From contig CAQGLR010000010.1 in assembly GCA_948794795.1 (NCBI GenBank), forward strand, positions 1 to 64,000: DNA of 64,000 nucleotides, given 5' to 3'. Shown piece by piece: positions 16,314 through 24,953 of the stretch; position 1 is the stretch's first letter, and each line of letters begins with the position of its first letter. The DNA is from an uncultured Lachnospiraceae bacterium (GTDB lineage: Bacteria > Bacillota > Clostridia > Lachnospirales > Lachnospiraceae). The translations under genes were made by a program, and so were the position numbers. Under the pieces are notes generated by a model. That model searched no databases. It saw only the letters and a list, made by a program, of their open reading frames with translations, and was not told where the DNA came from.

Positions 16314-17774
16314 CTAAATAATGCTCTCGCCACGGAGTTTCTTAGATACACCGTTTGCGCCAAACAACAGTACCACACTTATTACAGATTTAAACATACC
16401 TACAACAGTTGAAAGTGGTATGGAACTACCACCAATACCCAGATTATAAACATAAAGGTCAAGTACTTCTATTGTCTTTACATTCTGTGCATTTCTAAAA
16501 ACAAGATACTGGTCAAGTCCATTAGTAAGGATATTTGCAATAGACATAAGCAGCAATACAAAGAATGTAGGAGTAAGACCTGGAAGCGTAATATGCCACA
16601 TCCTCTGGAAACGTCCTGCACCATCAATCTCGGCGGCTTCATAAAGCTGCTGGTCAATACCTGATATACCTGCTATGTATATAATAGCACTCCAGCCTAC
16701 ACCTTTCCATGTACCCCATAACCACATTTTAACCCATGTAAATGAATTTCCCATAAGATAGTTTGTACCAGTTGCATCTTCTGCAAGGAATCCAAATTCT
16801 TTAGCAAATGTATTTATAAAACCATCTGTTGAGAAAATAGAGAGTGCAATAGCATAAACAAGAATCCAGCTTATAAAGTTAGGAATAGTTGTAAATGTCT
16901 GTACAAAACGGCGGAACCTCATATTCTTAACTTCACAAAGGAATACTGCAAACATCATAGGAATCCAGCTTGTGAATATATTAAGCGCACTCATTGCAAA
17001 AGTATTTCTAAGAACCCTTACAATATCATTTCTTGTAGCAGCATTCTGGAATAAATATGCAAACCATTTGAAACCTACAAAATTATCCATTGAAAGGCTT
17101 CCACCAGACTTATAGTCAAAGAATGCATATCTCCATCCCCATAAAGGCAGGTAGCAGAATACAAATGCAAGTGCTGCAAATGGAAGGAACATAAGGAAAA
17201 GCTTATATTTTGATTCCATCTCATACTTCATATTACTGTCAGGTTTTGGCAGTTTAACAAAAAGAAAAACTGAAACCAGCAAAGTAACTGCACCTATAAC
17301 AATATAAAGAATTATTGCTTTTGAAAATATAGGCTTTACCCTTTCAACCTTTTCTACATTCTGTGCCATTGTATAACTTACAAAATGTATAACAGCACCT
17401 GCAACCTGGAGCACCCCGCTCCCTATTGAAAGCAAAAGTCCTGTTTTTTGCATTTTAAGATTACCAAGTGACATACATCCACCTGCTACTCCAAGGATAA
17501 TACCTAAAAGAATAATAATAGATGCAACAAATATTACCATAAATACACTTTCATCAATCCATCCCATACGGAATGCTCTTGCACAGCCATCTGTCAGGCT
17601 TGAATATGAAACTGCTGATGTGAAAAGAGAAAGATTTTCACCAATAAGCTCACAAATCCTGGCAGGATTAAACGCAGGGAAAAACATCGCTATCACTGCA
17701 AGAAGAATAGCAATACGTTGTACAATATATACATTGCCCAAAGTTCCCTTAATTTCTGTCTTTTCTTCTTTCAT
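16314..17774 (-). CDS. Carbohydrate ABC transporter permease (LplB/YteP type) with extra N-terminal membrane domain
   Basis: A 486-aa permease. Residues from about 195 to the end are the usual LplB-type domain with the EAA loop (QLYEAAEIDGAGRFQRMWHI, then TLPGL). The first 185 residues are additional and hold about four hydrophobic segments (for example IAILLAVIAMFFPAF and VFMVIFVASIIILLGIIL). Family members are usually near 300 aa, so this is an unusual extension. It is the first gene of the transporter operon and has an AGGAGG site. Confidence 0.88.
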   Translation of the reverse strand: MKEEKTEIKGTLGNVYIVQRIAILLAVIAMFFPAFNPARICELIGENLSLFTSAVSYSSLTDGCARAFRMGWIDESVFMVIFVASIIILLGIILGVAGGCMSLGNLKMQKTGLLLSIGSGVLQVAGAVIHFVSYTMAQNVEKVERVKPIFSKAIILYIVIGAVTLLVSVFLFVKLPKPDSNMKYEMESKYKLFLMFLPFAALAFVFCYLPLWGWRYAFFDYKSGGSLSMDNFVGFKWFAYLFQNAATRNDIVRVLRNTFAMSALNIFTSWIPMMFAVFLCEVKNMRFRRFVQTFTTIPNFISWILVYAIALSIFSTDGFINTFAKEFGFLAEDATGTNYLMGNSFTWVKMWLWGTWKGVGWSAIIYIAGISGIDQQLYEAAEIDGAGRFQRMWHITLPGLTPTFFVLLLMSIANILTNGLDQYLVFRNAQNVKTIEVLDLYVYNLGIGGSSIPLSTVVGMFKSVISVVLLFGANGVSKKLRGESII

Positions 17775-17959
17775 AAGGTTCCTCCTGTTTCATTAAATTT
17801 TAATGCCACAGCAATTTTAGTCAATACAACCAAATTAACCAGGGCATTACACCTTCTTCTTTGTATAATTATACCTACATCCCTGCTAAAAAAATACCAC
17901 AAATTATTGACTGAAAATACATTTATTTTTCATACTTTTTATTATATTTTTATATATGC

Positions 17960-17990
17960 AAAAAGGAGATAGAAAAACTATCTCCCTCTC
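17960..17990 (-). terminator. Terminator of the surface-protein gene
   Basis: The minus strand has GGAGATAG/CTATCTCC with a 5-nt loop followed by TTTTTG, 35 bp after the stop at 18024. Confidence 0.88.
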
Positions 17991-18023
17991 TTATATATTT
18001 AAAAATGCACTAAGAACCGTTAA

Positions 18024-18914
18024 TTATTTCTTCTTCCTCATTACAAGTACAACTCCGCCAATTACTACTATTGCTACAACTACTACTATAACAATTGTTG
18101 TTGTATTTGATGAACCTTCCTCATCACTGTCACTGCTTTTATCATCTGTACCTGATGGTGCAGTACTTCCAGCGTCTGATGATGCAGGCTCCTCTGTAGG
18201 TGCTTCTGTAGGCTCTGCAATAACAGCGTCTGGGTTATCTACATTAAAACCACTTACTGTAAACTGTATTTCTATTGAATTGTTTGTTGCAAGTACACTA
18301 GGTGATGTATATGCCTCTTTGTGGTATGTGTTTACAATATCAAACTGGTAAAGACCAAGCTCCTCTGCATCAGCATCAATATATGGTTCACCACCTGGCA
18401 AAGGTATCTCTGCATCATCAACAATTAATTTAAAATCAGAGAAATTAATTGTACCTATTGCACTTGAAGGTATATCAGTTGATACAAAAATTAATGATGT
18501 CACATTAGTAGCCCCGTCATCAGCAGGAATTGTACCATTAATATTTGTAAGGCTTACTGAATATGTGCCATTTCCTTTAATTACAGCATCTGTTATAACA
18601 GGCCCTTCAATTACAGCATTGCCTCCATCAGTCATTAAAGTATTGTAATCACCAACACCACTGCTGAATTTACCATCAAGACCTGCTCCTGGGTCATACC
18701 ATGCATTACGGAACGTCCATGTACCCTGCTGCTGGAATCCAAAATAAGCATGGTACTCTGGTGTATCAACATTAAGCTCAGCTTTAGCTGCTTTCTTTCC
18801 AGCATCACTGCACTCTGTTGCCTCTGCCACACCCGGCAGTATACCAACAGCAAGCGCCAGAGCTAATGAAGATGCTGCAAAAGCTGCCACTATTTTCTTT
18901 AAAGATTTTCTCAT
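18024..18914 (-). CDS. Exported surface protein with C-terminal membrane anchor
   Basis: A 296-aa protein. It has a signal peptide (KKIVAAFAASSLALALAVG ending near VAEA) and a beta-rich body of about 190 aa with WTFRNAWYD, which resembles a carbohydrate-binding jelly-roll domain. A Pro/Thr/Ser/Asp linker follows, then a hydrophobic helix (TIVIVVVVAIVVIGGVVLVM) and a terminal RKKK. It should display its beta domain outside, anchored by the helix; there is no LPXTG. Position between the transporter and the YesM-type kinase suggests a role in holding substrate at the cell surface. This is inference. Confidence 0.75.
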   Translation of the reverse strand: MRKSLKKIVAAFAASSLALALAVGILPGVAEATECSDAGKKAAKAELNVDTPEYHAYFGFQQQGTWTFRNAWYDPGAGLDGKFSSGVGDYNTLMTDGGNAVIEGPVITDAVIKGNGTYSVSLTNINGTIPADDGATNVTSLIFVSTDIPSSAIGTINFSDFKLIVDDAEIPLPGGEPYIDADAEELGLYQFDIVNTYHKEAYTSPSVLATNNSIEIQFTVSGFNVDNPDAVIAEPTEAPTEEPASSDAGSTAPSGTDDKSSDSDEEGSSNTTTIVIVVVVAIVVIGGVVLVMRKKK

Positions 18915-19017
18915 AACATTTCCTCCTTAATAATAATCAACTCTGTCCTGTTTATAGTATTGTAACAGAATAATTATAAAAAAAAACCTTAAATATTTGA
19001 CATCTTTACCTATAAAA

Positions 19018-20802
19018 TTATATTTCATTCCAGTAATAAGGCATAGAAATTACTATTTTTGTACCATTCCCCTTTTTGCTATATACCTTTACGCCAAACA
19101 TATCACCATACTGCAATTTTATCCTCTGGTTAACATTGTTTATTCCTATATGTGCCCTGTCCTTTGTTTCAATATTAGACATTAAAATCCCCTTTAACTC
19201 ACTAAGCTGGAAATTATCCATTCCTGTACCATTATCTTGTACTGTTATTTTAATTATTTCTATTTCCCTTTCTATAATTATTGACAACTTTCCATCTTTT
19301 TCTACACCTTCAAGCCCATGTACAAATGCATTTTCTACAAATGGCTGGATTACCAGCGGAAGCACTTTTGCATTCACATCAATATCATCATCCACTATTA
19401 CTTCTGAAACTATCCTGTCGCCAAAACGGTAATCTTGTATCTTTAAATAGTATTCTATAAACTCAATTTCAGACTTAATCGTTACCATTTTATCACCCAC
19501 CTGTATATTTCTTCTCATAAGCTTAGCAAGCATTTTTACAAGCTCTGCTATTTCACGCTGCTTATTTACAAGTGCTTTCATCCTTATTGTTTCAAGCGTA
19601 TTATATAAAAAGTGTGGGTTAATCTGGCTTGCAAGCATTTTAAATTCAATTTCCATCTGTTTTGAATGAAGCTTTTCCTGCTGTACTTCTTTCTCAACAA
19701 CTCTATTTAAAAGTCTTTTATTATCTTCAATCATCTTCTCAAGTTCAACATATAAATCAGCTATCTCATCCCTTCCCCTTACAGGAACTACTTTATCATA
19801 CTCACCAATAGCAACCATATGCATTTGTTTACTAAATAAAACCATCCTTTTAGCATATATACTAGAAAATACCAATATAAGAACTATTGATACAGCTATT
19901 CCTGCAAACATAATTACAAACCCCTTTAGATTTTCCTCATCTAATTGTGATATTATATCCTGGTGGTCCATAACACTTAAAATAGTAAAATATTTTCCTG
20001 TACCCATCTGGTAAATTTTATTATATGTTACTATATAATCTTTAATTCCTTTATTTATAAGGTCTGAAAATGACATATAACTATTATTATACAAATGTTC
20101 AAATAAAAAGTCCCATTCATCATTAACCTTGAAATTAGTATAAAGAACTTCATCATTATTATATAAAAATATTGTATTTGTTGGACGTTCCGTAATAAAC
20201 TTTTTAATTTTATAGAACTGGAGCTGTATAGCAATTATATATAATGTATTTCCATATTCATCCCTTACCTGCCTTGTAAGCTGTGGCCTTTTCTCTTTCA
20301 TTTCCCTGTCATATCCAAAACTCCAGTACATGCCTCCTCCCCTTTCACAGGTAGGTTTATACCACTCCTGTTCCGCAACAGTTTCACCAATGCGCCCGAA
20401 ATATTTATTTACATTAATTGTATCATTATTTACATAAATAATAACATCTGAAATATCCTGTTCATAATCATAAATATAATCATCAATAAATTTAAGTTTC
20501 CTGCAGTTTTCTGTAAACTCTTTATAATTTTTATATCTTTTAGTAGCAACATTTTTAATTGTACTGTTTATATATAACTTCGTAGAAACTTTCTCTACTA
20601 CATCCATAGACTCCCTGATTCTGTCTTTCATAATTGAAAGTTCTTCCATCTGGCTTTCTTTAACCAGCCTTGTCATAGTATTTCTTCCTTGTATATTTGC
20701 ATAATAACTTGAAATAATAAAAGGAATCATTCCCCCAAGTATATAAATAATAACCATCTTATCCCTGAAACGTATTTTTTGCAGAATTTCTAATTTTTTC
20801 AT
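19018..20802 (-). CDS. YesM-type sensor histidine kinase
   Basis: A 594-aa kinase. An N-terminal helix (VIIYILGGMIPFIISSYYA) and a second at about residue 295 flank an extracellular Cache-like sensor of about 250 aa. A HAMP linker follows, then the His_kinase domain (ASQINPHFLYNTLETIRMKA, where the His is phosphorylated) and an ATPase domain (PLVIQPFVENAFVHGLEG, NGTGMD, HIGINNVNQRI). Such kinases normally pair with an AraC-type YesN regulator; none is adjacent here. I chose the ATG at 20802 with GGGAG upstream; a GTG eight codons earlier is possible. It probably controls the sugar transporter. Confidence 0.9.
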   Translation of the reverse strand: MKKLEILQKIRFRDKMVIIYILGGMIPFIISSYYANIQGRNTMTRLVKESQMEELSIMKDRIRESMDVVEKVSTKLYINSTIKNVATKRYKNYKEFTENCRKLKFIDDYIYDYEQDISDVIIYVNNDTINVNKYFGRIGETVAEQEWYKPTCERGGGMYWSFGYDREMKEKRPQLTRQVRDEYGNTLYIIAIQLQFYKIKKFITERPTNTIFLYNNDEVLYTNFKVNDEWDFLFEHLYNNSYMSFSDLINKGIKDYIVTYNKIYQMGTGKYFTILSVMDHQDIISQLDEENLKGFVIMFAGIAVSIVLILVFSSIYAKRMVLFSKQMHMVAIGEYDKVVPVRGRDEIADLYVELEKMIEDNKRLLNRVVEKEVQQEKLHSKQMEIEFKMLASQINPHFLYNTLETIRMKALVNKQREIAELVKMLAKLMRRNIQVGDKMVTIKSEIEFIEYYLKIQDYRFGDRIVSEVIVDDDIDVNAKVLPLVIQPFVENAFVHGLEGVEKDGKLSIIIEREIEIIKITVQDNGTGMDNFQLSELKGILMSNIETKDRAHIGINNVNQRIKLQYGDMFGVKVYSKKGNGTKIVISMPYYWNEI

Positions 20803-20943
20803 ATCATAAATACTCCCTGTATTCACATATTATATATATAATTGTCAACAATCTGACCAAAATTTGCCATTATTACTATTTAATATACATCAAGTATAAC
20901 TTAATAAAGACCACAAAGCAACTTTAAAAGAACGGAGTACACC

Positions 20944-23700
20944 ATGATTAAAATAAGACATATTAAAAATACAGGAATAATTATGGGTATAACAATATTA
21001 TCCTGTATAATATCTGCTTCCAGCGGTACAAAAGCCATGGCAGGAAGCAGTGGACCAGACATTTTAAATAACAACACCACGATATATTCAAACGGGCTGT
21101 TTAATCCATCCTTCAGGCAGACAGAAAGGCAAGAAGATACTACAACACCTCTTCCTTCACCTTTGCCAGAAGAAACAGCAAAACCAGATACAACAATTAA
21201 AGAAACAATTACTTCTTCCTCTGTGCTGTCTGCAACAGAAAATGATATAACAATAAAATGGGATGCAATGCCAGAAGCAGAAGGATATGAATTAAATATA
21301 AGCTATAGTAATGTAAATTATACAATAGAAACAAATGACACAACATTTAAAATACCATCTTTAAGTGCAGCAACTATATGTTCATACCAGATACGTCACT
21401 ATAAGACCATCCTTGGTGAAAAAACATACAGTCCTATGTCTGTGATATTCCTTGCCTCCACAACAACAAGCAAGGTTTCTGGGGTATCTGTGACTGACAG
21501 GACAGCATCTGCACCGGATACTGCATCAATAGATATAACATGGGACACAATGAATGATGCTATATATAAGGTTTACTATAAACCTTCTGCAGAAAGTGAA
21601 TATATATTATCTGGGGAAACATCATTTAACACATATACTGTAGAAGGATTAAATGCTTCTGAAAAATATGATATATATGTACAGGCATACTGCCTTACTG
21701 AAGAAAACAAAGGTGAAGCATCTGAAATAATATCAACATATACATGCCCTGCAAGTGTTTCTGCATTTAAAATTGTAAGCGAAGAAAGCCACAGTATAAG
21801 CCTGTCATGGGATGCCAACCCTACAGGCAGTTCATATTATATATATAGAAGTGTTAATGATTCTGAATATGAATTATATAAAGTTTCAACGGAAACAACA
21901 TTATCTGAAACAGAATTAAAAGCAGGTACAGTTTATTCATATAAAATATGTTCATATCTTGATAAAACTAACCTTATAAGCCCCGCTTCTGGCCCGCTGC
22001 GTGCAGTTACCACACCATATGTCACAACTGGTCTGGCGTTAAGCGGCAATACAGCAGAATCAATACAGCTTTCATGGGATTATAATGAAACTGCTACAGG
22101 TTATATTATATATAGAAGAAAAGGCAGTGGTGATTTTGAATACCTGGCAAGTACCACTAGCACATTATATACTGATACAGGGCTTGACTCTGGTAAAAAT
22201 TACAGATATAAAATACAAACATATGCTGACACAGAAGAACACACCAGTGATTTTGGTGATGTACAAAAAACATCTACCCTTCCTGCACAGGCAGAATTAA
22301 AAGGTAAAGCTGGGTATGGCAAATTACGTTTAAGCTGGAAAGCTGTTTCAGGTGCAGCTGGATATTATATATACCAGCAGTCAGGTGACAACTATATACT
22401 TATAAACACTATAGATAATGCAAAAACTGTATCCATAGTTTATGATAACCTTACAGCAGGTGAAACATATAACTATAAAGTTTATTCTTACAGAAATGCT
22501 TTTGATACAGAATTTGTAAGTGAAGAAGCTGCTGTCAGTGTTACCCCACGTGTAACAAAAGGCACTACTACAACACCAAGTTATTATAAAACTAAAAAAG
22601 CACTTATAAATTCTGATGCATGGAAGAATATACCAATAGTTAAAAAATCTGCCAATTATAGTAAGTCATATACAATACCAGGTATACGTTCAACCAATGT
22701 AAATGGTTTTGAAAGTACATCAATGTGCCCACAGGGACTTACATTTGCAGAAAATTATCTGCTTATATCAGCATATGATACTTATAATGAAGAAAACTCT
22801 GTAATATATGTAATGGATAAAACATCCAAAGAACTGCTTACAGTAATAGTTCTTCCAAATAAAACCCATGCAGGTGGCATAACATACGATGGTGAAAATA
22901 TATGGATTACTAATGGACAGAAAATCTGTACAATAGACTTTAACGAAGTTGATGCTGCCGCACAAGAAAACAATATATTTAAAAATGTAAACTTTACTGG
23001 GACATATAACCTGGGACACAAGGCTTCATTCCTGGCATGGCATAAAGACCAGATATGGACAGGTAACTTTGAATATACCCAGAATGGCAAACTTAGAAGC
23101 TATACTATTACCAAAACAACCAGCAGCGGGCAAAATACAACAGAACCTGGTAATGAAACAAACGCAGGGGATACAGTAAATACAGAACCACCAGCAGACA
23201 CATTACAAACTGGCACTACGGAAGATACTACAGACCCTGGCAATAATACTGCTAGTGATAACACAGACAATACAGGCAACACAAGTGATACAGATACCAG
23301 CACTACAGAAAATACTAGTACAACAGATGAAACAGACAACAATGCTGTTAACACAGATAATAGTAATATGGAAAATATAACATTAACTCTTACCCAACAG
23401 TCATGTGTTACAATTCCTCCAGCTGTTCAAGGTGTTACATTCAGTGGAAATAAATTAATCTTATCAAGGGCATATGGCTATGTAAATGAATTAAATATAT
23501 ACAAACCATCCAATACAGGCAAAACAAATATGAAAACAGGTAAATCTGTAAAAACAGTTAAAATGCCTGCGCTAAATGAAGAAATTGCTGTACTTGGTAA
23601 TTATATATATATAAACTTTGAATCTGCTGTACCAGGTTCCCAGGCACTTAACCATATGGACAGGGTTCTTGCTATAAAATTAAAAGCTGTATTAAAATAA
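20944..23700 (+). CDS. Exported multi-FN3 protein
   Basis: A 918-aa exported protein with an N-terminal signal segment (IIMGITILSCIISASSGTKA). Five fibronectin type III domains follow, each with the core Trp and a YxIYR-like strand (WDAMPEAEGYEL, WDTMNDAIYKVYY, WDANPTGSSYYIYR, WDYNETATGYIIYR, WKAVSGAAGYYIY). The C-terminal 350 residues look like a beta-propeller fragment (HAGGITYDGENIWITNG), split by an approximately 80-residue Thr/Asn/Asp-rich insert of low complexity. It is likely an extracellular binding or adhesion protein. It is divergent from the YesM-type kinase gene with 140 bp between them. Confidence 0.8.
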   Translation: MIKIRHIKNTGIIMGITILSCIISASSGTKAMAGSSGPDILNNNTTIYSNGLFNPSFRQTERQEDTTTPLPSPLPEETAKPDTTIKETITSSSVLSATENDITIKWDAMPEAEGYELNISYSNVNYTIETNDTTFKIPSLSAATICSYQIRHYKTILGEKTYSPMSVIFLASTTTSKVSGVSVTDRTASAPDTASIDITWDTMNDAIYKVYYKPSAESEYILSGETSFNTYTVEGLNASEKYDIYVQAYCLTEENKGEASEIISTYTCPASVSAFKIVSEESHSISLSWDANPTGSSYYIYRSVNDSEYELYKVSTETTLSETELKAGTVYSYKICSYLDKTNLISPASGPLRAVTTPYVTTGLALSGNTAESIQLSWDYNETATGYIIYRRKGSGDFEYLASTTSTLYTDTGLDSGKNYRYKIQTYADTEEHTSDFGDVQKTSTLPAQAELKGKAGYGKLRLSWKAVSGAAGYYIYQQSGDNYILINTIDNAKTVSIVYDNLTAGETYNYKVYSYRNAFDTEFVSEEAAVSVTPRVTKGTTTTPSYYKTKKALINSDAWKNIPIVKKSANYSKSYTIPGIRSTNVNGFESTSMCPQGLTFAENYLLISAYDTYNEENSVIYVMDKTSKELLTVIVLPNKTHAGGITYDGENIWITNGQKICTIDFNEVDAAAQENNIFKNVNFTGTYNLGHKASFLAWHKDQIWTGNFEYTQNGKLRSYTITKTTSSGQNTTEPGNETNAGDTVNTEPPADTLQTGTTEDTTDPGNNTASDNTDNTGNTSDTDTSTTENTSTTDETDNNAVNTDNSNMENITLTLTQQSCVTIPPAVQGVTFSGNKLILSRAYGYVNELNIYKPSNTGKTNMKTGKSVKTVKMPALNEEIAVLGNYIYINFESAVPGSQALNHMDRVLAIKLKAVLK

Positions 23701-23738
23701 TTAAGTATAAATAACAAAGTTTATAAAAGCATATACCA

Positions 23739-23839
23739 AAGTGGCTGCAGCACTAAGAATGAAAAATACAAGACATAGTATTTTAGTAAAATAAATTTTC
23801 TATATCTTGTATATCACTTTCTTAATGCAGCAGCCACTT
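23739..23839. repeat. Long imperfect inverted repeat between convergent genes
   Basis: AAGTGGCTGC..GCA and AAGAA with ATACAAGA on the left pair with TCTTGTAT, TTCTT and TGC..GCAGCCACTT on the right, giving a hairpin of about 100 nt. It separates the FN3 gene and the small Ig-like gene, both of which end beside it. It may act as a two-way terminator or be processed by RNase III. Confidence 0.6.
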
Positions 23840-23861
23840 CTAATATGTAATAACCAGTATA

Positions 23862-24203
23862 CTATTCAATTTTAAACTGTACCTGCAAAGGTTCTGCCAG
23901 ATGCTTCCCATTAAGAGAAGCTACATTAGTAGTAATATTTAGAACATAAGACTCATTCTGGGCATATGGCTCTAAAGGCTCTATCTCTATCTCATTATCC
24001 ATGGAATTATACCTTATGGAAGTTCTAAGAGGAGCTAAATTTATGGATGTAACATATAAATTCACATTATTAACAGTTTTGGGGTCTAACGGTACATTAA
24101 ACTTTATTCTCCATACAAAATTTCCCGTTCTGAATTTCAAGTCCTGTATAACCTTGTTCTCAAGACCCTCTGTCATAGATTCAAATTCAAGGTATTTTGC
24201 CAT
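23862..24203 (-). CDS. Small Ig-like (Big_5/SbsA-type) domain protein
   Basis: A 113-aa protein without a signal peptide. After about 25 residues it forms a single beta-sandwich reminiscent of bacterial Ig-like domain 5: VWRIKFNVPLDPKTVNNVNL, then YVLNITTNVASLNGKHL. Such domains usually occur as repeats in surface proteins, so a free cytoplasmic one is unusual. Function is unknown. Confidence 0.7.
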   Translation of the reverse strand: MAKYLEFESMTEGLENKVIQDLKFRTGNFVWRIKFNVPLDPKTVNNVNLYVTSINLAPLRTSIRYNSMDNEIEIEPLEPYAQNESYVLNITTNVASLNGKHLAEPLQVQFKIE

Positions 24204-24325
24204 TACATTCCCTGCCTTTCTCCTAAAAATAAAATATATTTCTATTTTATCACAATAATTTTTGTTTGTGTAGTCTTATTTATGATATAATAAAAATAAC
24301 AATCTGGCAAGAATGGAGAACAAAT

Positions 24326-24898
24326 ATGTCAAAAATTAACTTTAAACCTGGAAATATGCTTTATCCTATTCCAGCAGTAATGGTTACTTGTGGTGATATA
24401 AATGGTGAATCAAATATAATAACTGTCGCATGGACTGGCACTATATGCACCAATCCTCCTATGGTATATATATCAATACGCCCTGGACGCTATTCATATA
24501 ATATAATAAAAAATTCAAAAGAATTTGTAATAAACCTTACAACTGGAAAACTTCTATATGCAACTGATTTCAGTGGAGTCCGTTCTGGCAGGGACACAGA
24601 CAAATGGAAAGAATGCAATATAACCAAAGAAGCAGCAGACACAGTAAAATGCCCTATGATAAAAGAATCACCTGTCAATATTGAATGTCATGTAACTGAA
24701 ATAAAAGAACTTGGTTCACACCATATGTTTATAGCAGATGTTACCGCAGTCCATGCAGATAAAAAATATATGGATGAAAACAATAAATTTAACCTTAATA
24801 ATTCAAAACTTATCACTTACTCACATGGCTCATACTTTTCACTTGGGAAAAAATGTGGCACTTTTGGTTTTTCTGTGAAAAAAAACAGTTCTATCTAA
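24326..24898 (+). CDS. Flavin reductase-like (flavoredoxin) domain protein
   Basis: A 190-aa protein of the flavin-reductase-like, FMN-binding split-barrel family. Typical features are NIITVAWTGTICTNPPMVYI, SIRPGRYSYNIIKNSKEFVI, and the SGVRSGRDTDKW segment, which in flavoredoxins contacts FMN. Members bind FMN tightly and shuttle electrons or reduce flavin. I chose the ATG at 24326, with GGAGA upstream; the longer frame adds 20 residues without a site. No electron-donor gene is adjacent. Confidence 0.88.
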   Translation: MSKINFKPGNMLYPIPAVMVTCGDINGESNIITVAWTGTICTNPPMVYISIRPGRYSYNIIKNSKEFVINLTTGKLLYATDFSGVRSGRDTDKWKECNITKEAADTVKCPMIKESPVNIECHVTEIKELGSHHMFIADVTAVHADKKYMDENNKFNLNNSKLITYSHGSYFSLGKKCGTFGFSVKKNSSI

Positions 24899-24953
24899 TT
24901 TAGTAACAAAACCTGTATATATTCATACAATATGAGAAAGGGAATATTTAATT

